Shown here: positions 7,413 to 15,676 of the stretch, in pieces | Layout: each line of letters starts with the position of its first letter | How positions within the stretch are numbered: position 1 is the first letter of the stretch | NCBI RefSeq assembly: GCF_007990265.1 | Contig: NZ_BJWH01000011.1 | Location: 62,001 to 126,000 of the forward strand | Length of the DNA stretch: 64,000 nucleotides | Direction: 5' to 3' | Source of the DNA: Cellulomonas terrae | GTDB lineage: Bacteria > Actinomycetota > Actinomycetes > Actinomycetales > Cellulomonadaceae | Position numbers and translations under genes: made by a program | The notes under the pieces: model-generated | The model's input: the letters and a program-made list of their open reading frames with translations, nothing else | What the model was told of the DNA's origin: nothing | Databases searched by the model: none

Positions 7413-9580
7413 CGCGGGAACTCCTCCAGGCGGACACTGCTCGGGTGAGTGCGCACCCGAGCAGGTCCGCCGATCCCGACGTCACGGGCGTCACCGTCCG
7501 GGACGGCGTCGACCTGGCGTACGAGGTGTTCGGCCAGGACCACCGCACCACGGTGGTCCTGGTCCCCACCTGGTCGATCGTCCCCTCGCGGTTCTGGAAG
7601 GCGCAGATCGGCTTCCTGGCCCGGCACTACCGGGTGATCACGTTCGACGGCCGGGGCAGCGGCCGGTCGAGCCGCCCCGACGGAGCGGAGGCGTACACCG
7701 ACCGCGAGTACGCCGACGACATCCTGGCCGTCCTGGACGCGACCGCGACCGAGAAGGCCGTGCTGGTCACCGAGTCGTGCGGGGCCTCCTGGGCGGTGCA
7801 CGTCGCGGCGGGCGACCCGGACAGGGTGCTCGGGATCATGGCGATCGCCCCGTCGTGCGGCCTGGACGTGGCCACCCCGGGCCGCGACCACGTGCCGTGG
7901 GACGAGCCGCTGGACTCCTCGGAGGGCTGGGCCAAGTACAACAAGCACTACTGGCTCGGCGGCGGCTACGACGACTTCACGGAGTTCTTCTTCCACAAGA
8001 TGTTCTCCGAGCCGCACTCCACCAAGCAGATCGAGGACTGCATCGGCTGGGCGCACGAGATCTCGCCCCAGACGCTCGCGGACACGACCGCGGGCCGGCT
8101 CGGGTGCGACGGCGCGGTCTGTGCTCCGGTCGCGCCGCTGGCCCGGCAGGTCACGTGCCCGGTCGTCGTGGTGCACGGGACGGAGGACCGCATCCGACCG
8201 GCGGCGTTCGGCGAGCGGCTGGCCGAGCTCACGGGCGGTGAGCTGGTGCTGCTCGAGCACGCGGGGCACGGCCCGTCGGCGCGCGACCCGGTGAAGGTCA
8301 ACCACCTGATCGCGCAGTTCGTCGACCGGTTCGAGCCGAGGCCCCCACGCACGACGTGGGTGCGCGCGATGCGCCGACCGCCGAAGGCCCTGTACCTCTC
8401 GTCACCCATCGGGCTCGGGCACGCGCAGCGCGACGTCTCGGTGGCGGCGGAGCTGCGGGCCCTGCGACCCGAGCTGCAGATCGACTGGCTCGCGCAGAAC
8501 CCGGTCACCCGGGTGCTCGCGCAGCACGGCGAGCAGGTCCATCCGGCGTCCGCGTGGCTGCGCAACGAGTCCGGCCACATCGAGCACGAGGCCGGCGAGC
8601 ACGACCTGCACGCGTTCGCGACCATCCGCCGGATGGACGAGATCCTCGTGCACAACTTCATGGTCTTCGACGAGGTGGTGGCCGACGGCGCCTACGACCT
8701 CGTGATCGGCGACGAGGCGTGGGACGTCGACTACTTCCTGCACGAGAACCCCGAGCTCAAGCGGTTCTCGTTCGCGTGGATGACGGACTTCGTCGGCTGG
8801 CTGCCGATGCCCGACGGTGGCCCGCGCGAGGCGGCGCTGACCGCGGACTACAACGCGGAGATGATCGAGCAGCGCGCCCGGTTCCGGCGCGTGCGTGACC
8901 GGTCCGTGTTCGTCGGGGACCCGGACGACATCGTCGAGGACGACTTCGGGCCCGGGCTCCCGAGCATCCGCGCGTGGACGGAGGACAACTTCGACTTCGC
9001 CGGGTACGTCACCGGGTTCGACCCCGCCGAGCTGGAGGGCACCGAGCGGCTGCGGGCGTCGCTCGGCATCGGGACCGGCGAGAAGCTGTGCCTGGTGACC
9101 GTCGGCGGGTCGGGCGTCGGGACCTCGCTGCTGCGGCGGGTCATGGACGTCGTGCCGCTGGTCCGACAGCTCGCGCCGGAGCTCCGCTTCGCGTTCGTCA
9201 CCGGGCCGCGGATCGACCCGTCGTCGTTGCCCGCCTGGGAGGGCTCGACGGTCCTGGGCTACGTGCCCGACCTGTTCCGGCACCTCGCCGCGTGCGACGT
9301 CGCGGTGGTCCAGGGCGGGCTGACCACGACCATGGAGCTGACGGCCCTGAACAAGCCGTTCGTGTACGTGCCGCTGCGCCACCACTTCGAGCAGAACCTG
9401 CACGTGCGCAAGCGGCTCGACCGCTACGAGGCCGGCCGGCACCTGGCGTACGAGGACGCGGTCGACCCGGACGCGCTCGCGGAGGCCATCGTCAAGGAGG
9501 CCAGCCGCGACGTGCGGTACCGCCCGGTGGCCACCGACGGCGCGGCGAGGGCGGCCGCGATGCTCGCGGACCTCGTCTAG
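7409..9580 (+). CDS. Alpha/beta hydrolase-glycosyltransferase fusion protein
   Basis: This 723-residue protein joins two enzymes. Residues 20-310 are an alpha/beta hydrolase: nucleophile elbow TESCG near residue 121 (Thr replaces the usual first Gly), Asp in VVVHGTEDR near 258 and His in HAGHGPS near 286. Residues 325-720 are a GT-B glycosyltransferase of the UGT/MurG type: SSPIGLGHAQRDVSVA near its start, LGYVPD and the donor-site region VVQGGLTTTMEL near 636, then FEQNLHVRKRL. The GTG start at 7409 overlaps the preceding stop. The stop shares CTAG with the gene on the other strand. It may both release or transfer an acyl group and glycosylate the same molecule; substrate unknown. Confidence 0.82.
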   Translation: MTRELLQADTARVSAHPSRSADPDVTGVTVRDGVDLAYEVFGQDHRTTVVLVPTWSIVPSRFWKAQIGFLARHYRVITFDGRGSGRSSRPDGAEAYTDREYADDILAVLDATATEKAVLVTESCGASWAVHVAAGDPDRVLGIMAIAPSCGLDVATPGRDHVPWDEPLDSSEGWAKYNKHYWLGGGYDDFTEFFFHKMFSEPHSTKQIEDCIGWAHEISPQTLADTTAGRLGCDGAVCAPVAPLARQVTCPVVVVHGTEDRIRPAAFGERLAELTGGELVLLEHAGHGPSARDPVKVNHLIAQFVDRFEPRPPRTTWVRAMRRPPKALYLSSPIGLGHAQRDVSVAAELRALRPELQIDWLAQNPVTRVLAQHGEQVHPASAWLRNESGHIEHEAGEHDLHAFATIRRMDEILVHNFMVFDEVVADGAYDLVIGDEAWDVDYFLHENPELKRFSFAWMTDFVGWLPMPDGGPREAALTADYNAEMIEQRARFRRVRDRSVFVGDPDDIVEDDFGPGLPSIRAWTEDNFDFAGYVTGFDPAELEGTERLRASLGIGTGEKLCLVTVGGSGVGTSLLRRVMDVVPLVRQLAPELRFAFVTGPRIDPSSLPAWEGSTVLGYVPDLFRHLAACDVAVVQGGLTTTMELTALNKPFVYVPLRHHFEQNLHVRKRLDRYEAGRHLAYEDAVDPDALAEAIVKEASRDVRYRPVATDGAARAAAMLADLV

Positions 9581-9873
9581 ACGTCCACCAGGGTGAGCTC
9601 GACGTGGACGGTGTCGCCCACGTCGAGTCCCTCGGCCCTGCGCACGGCCTTCTTCACGGGCAGGACGTAGGTGTCGGTCGACGGGAAGATCGACGTCCGC
9701 CAGACGGTCGCGCCGACGGTCACCTCGACGCGCACGGACCCGAAGCCGCGCGCGGAGTCGCCGACGAGGTCCAGCACCTCGTCGGCGACCTGCGTCGGCA
9801 GGCTGACGAACGTCCAGGCGTCGGTCTTGCGGGCGTCCCACAGCCACAGCAGCGCCTCGAACTCGTAGGTCAC
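9577..9873 (-). CDS. DUF1905 domain protein
   Basis: This small protein of about 98 residues matches the DUF1905 family: YEFEALLWLWDARKTDAWTF near the start, SLPTQVADEV, WRTSIFPSTDTYVLPVKKAVRR and a C-terminal GDTVHVELTL. It is a soluble beta-barrel fold of unknown function. GTG at 9873 is preferred because the family begins there; an ATG at 9885 has AGGAG directly against it, too close for a normal ribosome site. The stop is shared with the fusion gene as CTAG. Confidence 0.75.
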   Translation of the reverse strand: MTYEFEALLWLWDARKTDAWTFVSLPTQVADEVLDLVGDSARGFGSVRVEVTVGATVWRTSIFPSTDTYVLPVKKAVRRAEGLDVGDTVHVELTLVDV

Positions 9874-9928
9874 GGCACCGATCATCTCCTGTCGCGCGCG
9901 GCCGGGCGGCACGACGTAGCGTCGCCGC

Positions 9929-10444
9929 ATGGACGTGGCCGGGGTGCTGATCGAGTCGTTCGGGCGGGTGGACGGGCTGCTGACCCGTGCCGTCGACGGG
10001 TTGAGCGTCGAGGACCTGACGTTCCGCCCCGACCCGGAGGCGAACTCCATCGCGTGGCTCGCCTGGCACGCGGCCCGCGGCGAGGACGCGCAGGTCGCCG
10101 ACGTCGCCGGCACCGAGCAGGTGTGGACCGGCCAGGGCTGGGCGGACCGCTTCGACCTGCCGTTCGACGACACCGCCACCGGGTACGGCCACAGCGCGCA
10201 GGACGTCGGCCAGGTACGGGTGTCGTCAGACCTGCTGCTCGCCTACTACCGTGCGGTCGCGGAGCGGTCGCAGGACTACCTCGCGAGCCTGGCCGAGACG
10301 GACCTCGACCGGGTCGTCGACGAGGGCTGGGACCCGCCGGTGACGCTCGGCGTCCGGCTGGTCAGCATCGTCGGGGACAGCCTCCAGCACGCCGGCCAGG
10401 CGGCGTACGTGCGCGGCCTGCTGGAGCGGTCGCGACGAGCATGA
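9929..10444 (+). CDS. DinB / mycothiol-dependent isomerase-like protein
   Basis: The 171-residue protein is a DinB-type four-helix bundle (DUF664 / maleylpyruvate isomerase N-terminal type). The likely metal ligands are the His in SIAWLAWHAARGED and the two His-containing positions around SLQHAGQAAYVRGLLE near the C-terminus. Relatives use mycothiol or bacillithiol as thiol cofactor in transfer or detoxification reactions. It is a single gene. A short 15-base inverted repeat, TGACTGC-C-GCAGTCA, overlaps its stop codon. Confidence 0.82.
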   Translation: MDVAGVLIESFGRVDGLLTRAVDGLSVEDLTFRPDPEANSIAWLAWHAARGEDAQVADVAGTEQVWTGQGWADRFDLPFDDTATGYGHSAQDVGQVRVSSDLLLAYYRAVAERSQDYLASLAETDLDRVVDEGWDPPVTLGVRLVSIVGDSLQHAGQAAYVRGLLERSRRA

Positions 10445-10489
10445 CTGCCGCAGTCACGGGCGTGCGGCGGCTGTCCGGGCTCGCTGCGC

Positions 10490-11314
10490 TCAGAGGCCGT
10501 GCGTCGCCACGAGCGCCTCGAGCTGGTCGCGGTGCGCGTCGACGAACTCCTGCTGGAGGGTGTGCCAGGCTGCTCGGGTCGACTCCGTGTACCCGGTCGA
10601 GTCGCGGCAGGTGAGGTCGGCGACCGCCAGGGCGATCTCCGCCTCCTGAACCTCGGGGTCGTCGGTGAAGAGGACGTTGCCGCCCCTGGTCGCGGCGGAC
10701 GCCTGCTGCTCTGCCTCGTCCGGGGACGCGACGTCGTGACCGGCCTCGGACATGCAGGCGGACCATGCCGCGTCGGCCGCGTGCACCCGAGGGTCGTCGA
10801 CCGCGGCGACGATCCACTGCTCGTAGTCGGCGTGCAGGCCGGCGAACTGCGGGTCGGACGCCCAGTCCTGCGCAGGCTCCTCCACGTACTGCGCAGGCTC
10901 CAGCACGGGTGCGGTCGCGCAACCGTCGAGCACCGCCGCGTACCGTTCGTGGTCCTGCGGGGAGAGGGTCTCGGCGTACGCGGCGTTCTGCTCGGCCGCC
11001 GTCGGCACGCTGAGACTCAGGCCCCCGTACCCCCACGCGCGCGCGAACGGGAGGGTGTCCTGCGATATCTCGTTGTGGGGGTCGTCCGGCCAGTACAGGA
11101 AGCCGGCGTCGGCGACGCACGCCCGCGTCCGGTCCTCGGTGATCCGCGCCACCGACCGCGCATCGACCTGCTGGAGGTAGGCGGTGAGGGGTCCGGGGGC
11201 CGGGAGCTCCACGGGCGGGACGGCGGGCGGGAGCGTCTGGGTGGTGCTCTCGGCGCAGCCGGCAAGGAGCGTGCCGGCGGCGAGCGCCCACAGCAGAGCG
11301 GTCCGGTGCGGCAC
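10490..11314 (-). CDS. Putative lipoprotein of unknown function
   Basis: The 274-residue protein carries a lipoprotein signal: a short basic start, a hydrophobic core and lipobox LLAGC at about residues 16-20. The mature part is acidic and helical with several cysteines (ACVADAG, GCATAP, SACMSEAG, LTCRDS) and no domain I recognise. The GTG start has AGGAG seven bases upstream. It is convergent with the DinB gene and divergent from rlmC. It likely sits on the outer face of the membrane; function unknown. Confidence 0.72.
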   Translation of the reverse strand: MPHRTALLWALAAGTLLAGCAESTTQTLPPAVPPVELPAPGPLTAYLQQVDARSVARITEDRTRACVADAGFLYWPDDPHNEISQDTLPFARAWGYGGLSLSVPTAAEQNAAYAETLSPQDHERYAAVLDGCATAPVLEPAQYVEEPAQDWASDPQFAGLHADYEQWIVAAVDDPRVHAADAAWSACMSEAGHDVASPDEAEQQASAATRGGNVLFTDDPEVQEAEIALAVADLTCRDSTGYTESTRAAWHTLQQEFVDAHRDQLEALVATHGL

Positions 11315-11428
11315 GGCGTGCTCCTGTCGACCAGAGGGCGGGCCCTACGCCGCCGCGTCCCGCCGACCCTAGCGCCGCTGCGAGGCGGCCGTCCGGCCGT
11401 TTCCCGCATCCACGTAGGCTTCCCGACC

Positions 11429-12553
11429 ATGCGGTGTGCCTACTTCGACGCGGGGGTCTGCCGCTCCTGCACCTGGATGGGCCGCCCGCACGGCGAGCAG
11501 GTCGCCGACAAGGAGCGACACTGCGCGACGCTGCTGGGCGAGCGTGACGACCTCGTGTGGCTGCCCCCGGTCACCGGCGCCGAGTCGGGGTACCGCAACA
11601 AGGCGAAGATGGTGGTCGGCGGCACGGTCGAGCACCCCACGCTCGGGATCCTCGACGCCGGCGGCCAGGGTGTCGACCTGCAGGGCTGCGGGCTGTACCC
11701 GGGGTCGCTCGCTGCCTCCTTCCCCGTGCTCGCGGAGTTCGTCACGCGCGCGAACCTCACGCCGTACGACGTCCCGGCGCGCACCGGCGAGCTGAAGAAC
11801 CTGCTGGTCACGCAGTCCCCCGAGGGTGAGCTCCTGCTCCGCTTCGTGCTGCGCTCCCAGGAGCCGGTGGCGCGGATCCGCAAGCGCCTGCCCTGGCTGC
11901 TCGACGCGCTGCCGCAGCTGCGGGTGGTGTCCGTGAACCTGCTGCCGGACCACAAGGCCGTGCTCGAGGGCGACCGCGAGATCCTGCTGACGGCGACCGA
12001 GACGCTGCGGATGCGCGTCAACGGGATCGACCTGCACCTGCGCCCGCAGAGCTTCTTCCAGACGAACACCGAGGTCGCCGCCGCGCTGTACCGGCACGCG
12101 GCGTCCTGGGTGGAGGAGCTGGCGCCCCGGACCGTGTGGGACCTGTACTGCGGCGTCGGCGGTTTCGCGCTGCACGTGGCCGCGCCCGGGCGGGACGTCG
12201 TCGGCATCGAGACGAGCGTCGAGGCGATCGCGAGCGCGACCCTGAGCGCGGCCGACCTCGGTCTGTCGGGCGTGCGGTTCGCCGCGGGCGACGCCACCGG
12301 GTTCGCGCTCGGCGCGGGCACCGCCCCGGACCTGGTGATCGTCAACCCGCCCCGGCGGGGGATCGGCGAGGTGCTGAGCCGCTGGTTGGAGGCCTCCGAC
12401 GTGCGGCACGTCGTCTACTCCAGCTGCAACGCGGCATCGCTCGCCCGCGACCTCGCGCTCATGCCGTCGCTGCGTCCCCGGCGCGCGCAGGTGCTCGACC
12501 TGTTCCCCCAGACGACGCACTACGAGGTGCTCACCCTGCTCGAACGCACCTGA
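11429..12553 (+). CDS. rlmC: 23S rRNA (uracil-C5)-methyltransferase RlmC
   Basis: The 374-residue protein is close to the length of E. coli RlmC (RumB), which methylates U747 of 23S rRNA. It has the 4Fe-4S cysteines Cys3, Cys11 and Cys14 (MRCAYFDAGVCRSC) and a fourth near residue 88 (DLQGCGLYP). Methyltransferase motifs follow: RPQSFFQTN, SAM motif DLYCGVGGFALH near 238, VNPPRRG, and the catalytic Cys in YSSCNAASLARDL near 331. The N-terminal TRAM domain of RlmD is absent, which supports RlmC over RlmD. It stands alone, followed by the monooxygenase gene after 39 bases. Confidence 0.92.
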   Translation: MRCAYFDAGVCRSCTWMGRPHGEQVADKERHCATLLGERDDLVWLPPVTGAESGYRNKAKMVVGGTVEHPTLGILDAGGQGVDLQGCGLYPGSLAASFPVLAEFVTRANLTPYDVPARTGELKNLLVTQSPEGELLLRFVLRSQEPVARIRKRLPWLLDALPQLRVVSVNLLPDHKAVLEGDREILLTATETLRMRVNGIDLHLRPQSFFQTNTEVAAALYRHAASWVEELAPRTVWDLYCGVGGFALHVAAPGRDVVGIETSVEAIASATLSAADLGLSGVRFAAGDATGFALGAGTAPDLVIVNPPRRGIGEVLSRWLEASDVRHVVYSSCNAASLARDLALMPSLRPRRAQVLDLFPQTTHYEVLTLLERT

Positions 12554-12558
12554 CCCTC

Positions 12559-12573
12559 TTGGACAAGCGTCCA
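12559..12573 (+). promoter_or_regulatory. Inverted repeat before the monooxygenase gene
   Basis: TGGAC (12560-12564), AAGC, GTCCA (12569-12573) is a short perfect inverted repeat 20 bases before the monooxygenase ATG. The arrangement resembles TetR-type half-sites. TTGGAC at 12559 could also serve as a -35 element, but no good -10 follows at normal spacing. Confidence 0.35.
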
Positions 12574-12592
12574 CAAGACGATAGGAAGAGGC

Positions 12593-13723
12593 ATGAGCAC
12601 CTCCCCCGTCATCGTCATCGGCGCCGGTCCCGCCGGCCTCGCGGTCGCCGCCTCGTTGCGGACCCGGGGGGTGCCGGTCGTCGTGCTGGAACGTTCCGAC
12701 GCCGTCGGCGCCTCGTGGCGTCGGCACTACGAGCGGCTCCACCTGCACACCACACGCCGCTGGTCGAGCCTGCCGGGCCTGCCGATCCCGCGCCGCTTCG
12801 GTCGCTGGGTCGCCCGCGCGGACGTCGTGAACTACCTCGAGATGTACGCGGTGCACCACCGGATCGACGTCCGCACGGGCGTCCACGTCAAGCGCGTCGC
12901 GCGCGCGGGGTACGGCCGCTGGGTCGTCGAGACCGAGTCGGGGGAGTCCTTCACCGGGACGACCGTGGTCGTCGCGACGGGATACAACCACACGCCCGTC
13001 CCGCCGGCCTGGCCGGGCGTCGAGTCGTTCCCGGGTGAGCTCGTGCACGCCTCGGCGTACCGGAACGCCGAGCCGTACCGCGGCAAGGACGTGCTCGTCG
13101 TCGGCGCGGGGAACACCGGGTCGGAGATCGCCGTCGACCTCACCGAGGGCGGCGCGTCGCGGGTGCGGCTCGCGATCCGCACGGCACCGCACATCGTGCG
13201 GCGCTCGAACCTGGGCTGGCCCGCGCAGGGCACCGGGATCCTCGTGCGGCACCTGCCTGTCCCGGTGGTCGACCGCATCGCGGCCCTCGTCGCCCGCGTC
13301 GAGGTTCCGGACCTGTCGGGGTACGGCCTCCCGCGCCCGACCACCGGCCTCTACTCCCGCGTCAAGGAGGGCTCGGTGCCGCTCCAGGACGTCGGCCTGA
13401 TCGCCGCGGTGCAGGCCGGGCTGGTCGAGCCGGTCGCGGCGGTGGAGTCCTTCGACGACGACGGTGCGGTGGTGCTGGCCGACGGGTCCCGGTGCACACC
13501 GGACGTCGTCGTCACGGCCACCGGGTACCGCCGCGGTCTCGAGCCGCTGGTCGGCGACCTCGACGTCCTCGACGCGCGCGGCCTGCCACGCGTGCACGGG
13601 TCGCGGACCTCACGGTCGGCGCCGGGGCTCTACTTCACCGGCTACACCAACCCGATCAGCGGCATGTTCCGCGAGCTGCGGATCGACGCCGAGCGGATCG
13701 CGGCTGCGATCAGCCGCGGCTGA
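12593..13723 (+). CDS. FAD/NAD(P)H flavin monooxygenase-like oxidoreductase
   Basis: The 376-residue protein has the FMO pattern: FAD-binding GAGPAG at residues 10-15, the ATGYNHTP motif near 128, NADPH-binding GAGNTGSE near 170-177 and a second ATGYRRG near the C-terminus. The spacing resembles YUCCA-like and other single-component flavin monooxygenases that oxygenate small organic substrates. The ATG at 12593 has AGGAAGAGG just upstream. The 3' end overlaps the convergent DoxX gene by 14 bases. Substrate unknown. Confidence 0.87.
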   Translation: MSTSPVIVIGAGPAGLAVAASLRTRGVPVVVLERSDAVGASWRRHYERLHLHTTRRWSSLPGLPIPRRFGRWVARADVVNYLEMYAVHHRIDVRTGVHVKRVARAGYGRWVVETESGESFTGTTVVVATGYNHTPVPPAWPGVESFPGELVHASAYRNAEPYRGKDVLVVGAGNTGSEIAVDLTEGGASRVRLAIRTAPHIVRRSNLGWPAQGTGILVRHLPVPVVDRIAALVARVEVPDLSGYGLPRPTTGLYSRVKEGSVPLQDVGLIAAVQAGLVEPVAAVESFDDDGAVVLADGSRCTPDVVVTATGYRRGLEPLVGDLDVLDARGLPRVHGSRTSRSAPGLYFTGYTNPISGMFRELRIDAERIAAAISRG

Positions 13724-14126
13724 CGCGGCGTTCCCGCCACGCCTTCCAGGCACCGGTGGACCAGAGCGCCCAGACGACGAGCAGCGGCTGGAACACCAGC
13801 CGGATCGCGCGCGCCCGGTCCGAGTCCAGCCCGAACGCGTCCGTGCGGGTGACCAGCTGGGAGACGTTGCCGGGGAAGATCGCGACGAAGAACGCCGCGA
13901 CCACCCAGCGGACGGCGACCCGGTGCTTCGGCAGCGCCACCAGCGCGCCGCCGAGCGCCAGCTCGACCAGGCCCGAGCCGACGACGACAGTGTCGGTGTC
14001 GACCGGGACCCACGGTGGCACCTGTGCGGCGAACTCCTCGCGGGCGAACGTCAGGTGACTGGTGCCGGCGAGCAGGAGCATCGCGCCGAGGGCGATCCGG
14101 CCGACCGTGCGTGCGGGAGAGGTCAT
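13710..14126 (-). CDS. DoxX-like membrane protein
   Basis: This 138-residue protein has four predicted membrane helices (near residues 8-25, 45-65, 70-88 and 110-128) in the DoxX layout: GAMLLLAGTSHLTF, SGLVELALGGALVA and AVRWVVAAFFVAIFPGN. DoxX-family proteins are quinone- or thiol-linked membrane proteins, often in redox-stress contexts. It is oriented like the RibD-like gene behind it; a set of 15-base tandem repeats separates the two. Confidence 0.75.
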   Translation of the reverse strand: MTSPARTVGRIALGAMLLLAGTSHLTFAREEFAAQVPPWVPVDTDTVVVGSGLVELALGGALVALPKHRVAVRWVVAAFFVAIFPGNVSQLVTRTDAFGLDSDRARAIRLVFQPLLVVWALWSTGAWKAWRERRVSRG

Positions 14127-14145
14127 GCGGGTCAGCGTCTCCCGC

Positions 14146-14220
14146 GAGGCGTCACCTCGCGAGGCGTCACCGCACGAGGCGTCACCGCACGAGGCGTCAC
14201 CCCGTCATGCGTCACCGCAC
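14146..14220. repeat. 15-base tandem repeat, five units
   Basis: Five tandem 15-base units share the core GAGGCGTCACC: 14146-14160, 14161-14175, 14176-14190 (units 2 and 3 identical), 14191-14205 and 14206-14220 (diverged start CATGCGTCACC). The last unit covers the final codons and stop of the RibD-like gene; the rest fills the gap to the DoxX start. Because the unit is a multiple of three and contains TCA on the plus strand, stop codons recur on the minus strand. Confidence 0.85.
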
Positions 14221-14799
14221 GACGCGGTAGGTCAGGTGCGTGGCCTCGGCGGTCGCGACGACCCCGGTCCGGACCAGCTCGGTGTGCTCGTCGCTGTCGA
14301 GGTCGAGCAGGCGCGCGCCGCGGTGCAGGAGCACGGGCACCAGGTTGAGGGTGACCTCGTCGACCAGGCCCGCGCCGATGGCCTGCCGCACGACCTCGGC
14401 GCCGCCCATGACCAGCACGTCCTTGTCGCCGGCGGCCGCCACGGCCTGCGCGACGGCGCTCGCGACGCCGTCCGTGACGAAGGTGAACGTCGCGCTCGTC
14501 ATCGGCCGCGGCTCGTGCTCCCGGTGCGTGACGACGAACGTCGGCACCGGGAACGGGGTGTCGCCCCACAGGTCGACCCCGATGTCGTAGGTCCGGCGTC
14601 CGACCACGACCGCCCCGGTCCGCGCGAACAGGTCCGCGGAGATGGCGGCGTCGGCCGGGTCCGCAGCGCCCCCGGCAGCGGGGAAGAGCCAGCGGTGCAG
14701 GCGCTCACCCCCGACCCCCATCGGGTCCTGCTCCGAGACGTCCGGACCGGAGCTGTAGCCGTCGAGCGAGACGGAGATGCTCACGCGCACGATTCCCAT
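14212..14799 (-). CDS. RibD C-terminal / dihydrofolate reductase-like protein
   Basis: The 195-residue protein matches the RibD_C/DHFR-like family: SISVSLDGYSSGPD near the start, AVVVGRRTYDIG in the middle, DVLVMGGAEVVRQAIGAGLVDEVTLNLVP and a C-terminal THLTYRVVR. Members bind NADPH and reduce unknown pterin-like or riboflavin-pathway-like substrates; this is not a full RibD, as the deaminase half is missing. Its last codons are made from a unit of the tandem repeat. It is divergent from the ArsR gene. Confidence 0.82.
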   Translation of the reverse strand: MGIVRVSISVSLDGYSSGPDVSEQDPMGVGGERLHRWLFPAAGGAADPADAAISADLFARTGAVVVGRRTYDIGVDLWGDTPFPVPTFVVTHREHEPRPMTSATFTFVTDGVASAVAQAVAAAGDKDVLVMGGAEVVRQAIGAGLVDEVTLNLVPVLLHRGARLLDLDSDEHTELVRTGVVATAEATHLTYRVVR

Positions 14800-14831
14800 G
14801 CCGCGACCGTAGACGTGACCACCGACACCTG

Positions 14832-14882
14832 TTGACGGGTCGCACGAGCAGGCGTACGTTGAAGGTGTTCCTTAATTAAGGA
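14832..14882 (+). promoter_or_regulatory. Promoter and ArsR operator for the ArsR-AHSA1 pair
   Basis: A promoter-like pair TTGACG (14832-14837) and TACGTT (14855-14860) has a 17-base spacer. Just downstream is a perfect 14-base palindrome, TCCTTAATTAAGGA (14869-14882), whose right edge supplies AAGGA ahead of the ATG at 14892. The AT-rich palindrome in GC-rich DNA is a strong candidate autoregulatory operator for the ArsR protein, placed to block transcription or the ribosome site. Confidence 0.72.
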
Positions 14883-14891
14883 GTTGCTGAA

Positions 14892-15236
14892 ATGCCAGCT
14901 CGGGACGCGTTGAGCGTGGTCTTCGCCGCGCTCGCCGACCCCACGAGGCGCGCGATCCTCACGCACCTCCAGCAGGGCCCCTCGACCGCCGGGGACGTGG
15001 CAGCACCGTTCGCCATGAGCCGGTCGGCGATCTCGCAGCACCTGAAGGTGCTCGAGGACGCCGGTCTGATCGAGCGGACCGTGACCGCGCAGTGGCGCAC
15101 GTGCGTCCTGCGCACCGAGCCGCTCGACGAGGTCGCGACGTGGGTGGACAGCCACCGGCGCCTGTGGGACGAGCGGTTCGACCTGCTGGACGAGCGGCTG
15201 CGGCAGCTCCGCGAGCGACAAGGAGAAGCACCATGA
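14892..15236 (+). CDS. ArsR family transcriptional regulator
   Basis: This 114-residue winged-helix protein has the ArsR core ALADPTRRAILTHLQQG, AAPFAMSRSAISQHLKVLEDAGLIERT and the wing QWRTCVLRTEPLDEV. It lacks the CxC metal motif of arsenic sensors. It belongs to the group that pairs with AHSA1/SRPBCC proteins, and its stop overlaps the next ATG (ATGA). Autorepression through the TCCTTAATTAAGGA palindrome is likely. Confidence 0.88.
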   Translation: MPARDALSVVFAALADPTRRAILTHLQQGPSTAGDVAAPFAMSRSAISQHLKVLEDAGLIERTVTAQWRTCVLRTEPLDEVATWVDSHRRLWDERFDLLDERLRQLRERQGEAP

Positions 15237-15676
15237 CCGAGACCGACCAGAAGACCTTCACCATCACGCGCATCTTCGATGCACCCCGTGCGGCCGTCTG
15301 GCACGCGTGGACCGACCCCGACGAGGCCGCGGCCTGGTGGCACCCGGAGGGTGTCGTCACGCCGCGCGACTCGGTCGAGCTCGACGTCCGCCCGGGCGGC
15401 ACCTACACGTACACGATGGTGGCGCCGGACGGCAGCACCTACCCCACCTTCGGCGTCTACCGCGAGGTGGTCGAGCCCGAGCTGCTCAGCTTCACGTGGG
15501 CCGACCCGGGCGACACGTCGGCCGACGCACCCCTCATCACCGTGACACTCGAGGACCTCGGTGAGCAGACGCGGATGACGTTCCGGCTGGACGGGCACAG
15601 CGGACAGCCCGGCGACGAGAACGTCTACGACGGCTGGGACTCGGCGTTCGACGTCCTGGTCGAGCGCCTGGCCTAG
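15233..15676 (+). CDS. SRPBCC (AHSA1/START-like) protein
   Basis: The 147-residue protein shows the AHSA1 helix-grip pattern: ITRIFDAPRAAVWHAWTDPDEAAAWW at the start, a YTYTMVAPDGSTYPTFGVYREVVEPELL strand region and a C-terminal GWDSAFDVLVERLA helix. Such proteins bind hydrophobic ligands. It is cotranscribed with the ArsR regulator, starting inside that stop codon. Its own stop shares CTAG with the convergent membrane gene. Confidence 0.87.
   Translation: MTETDQKTFTITRIFDAPRAAVWHAWTDPDEAAAWWHPEGVVTPRDSVELDVRPGGTYTYTMVAPDGSTYPTFGVYREVVEPELLSFTWADPGDTSADAPLITVTLEDLGEQTRMTFRLDGHSGQPGDENVYDGWDSAFDVLVERLA

Noticed and set aside
10499..12553. 684-codon reading frame including rlmC
   Set aside because: Everything before 11429 lies antisense to the lipoprotein gene and has no homology signal. 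The RlmC cysteines begin at the ATG at 11429.
12559..12587. Promoter for the monooxygenase gene
   Set aside because: TTGGAC is present, but no TANNNT-type -10 follows at 16-19 bases, so only the inverted repeat is reported.
14146..14220. CRISPR-like array
   Set aside because: Units are contiguous 15-mers with no spacers; it is a minisatellite.
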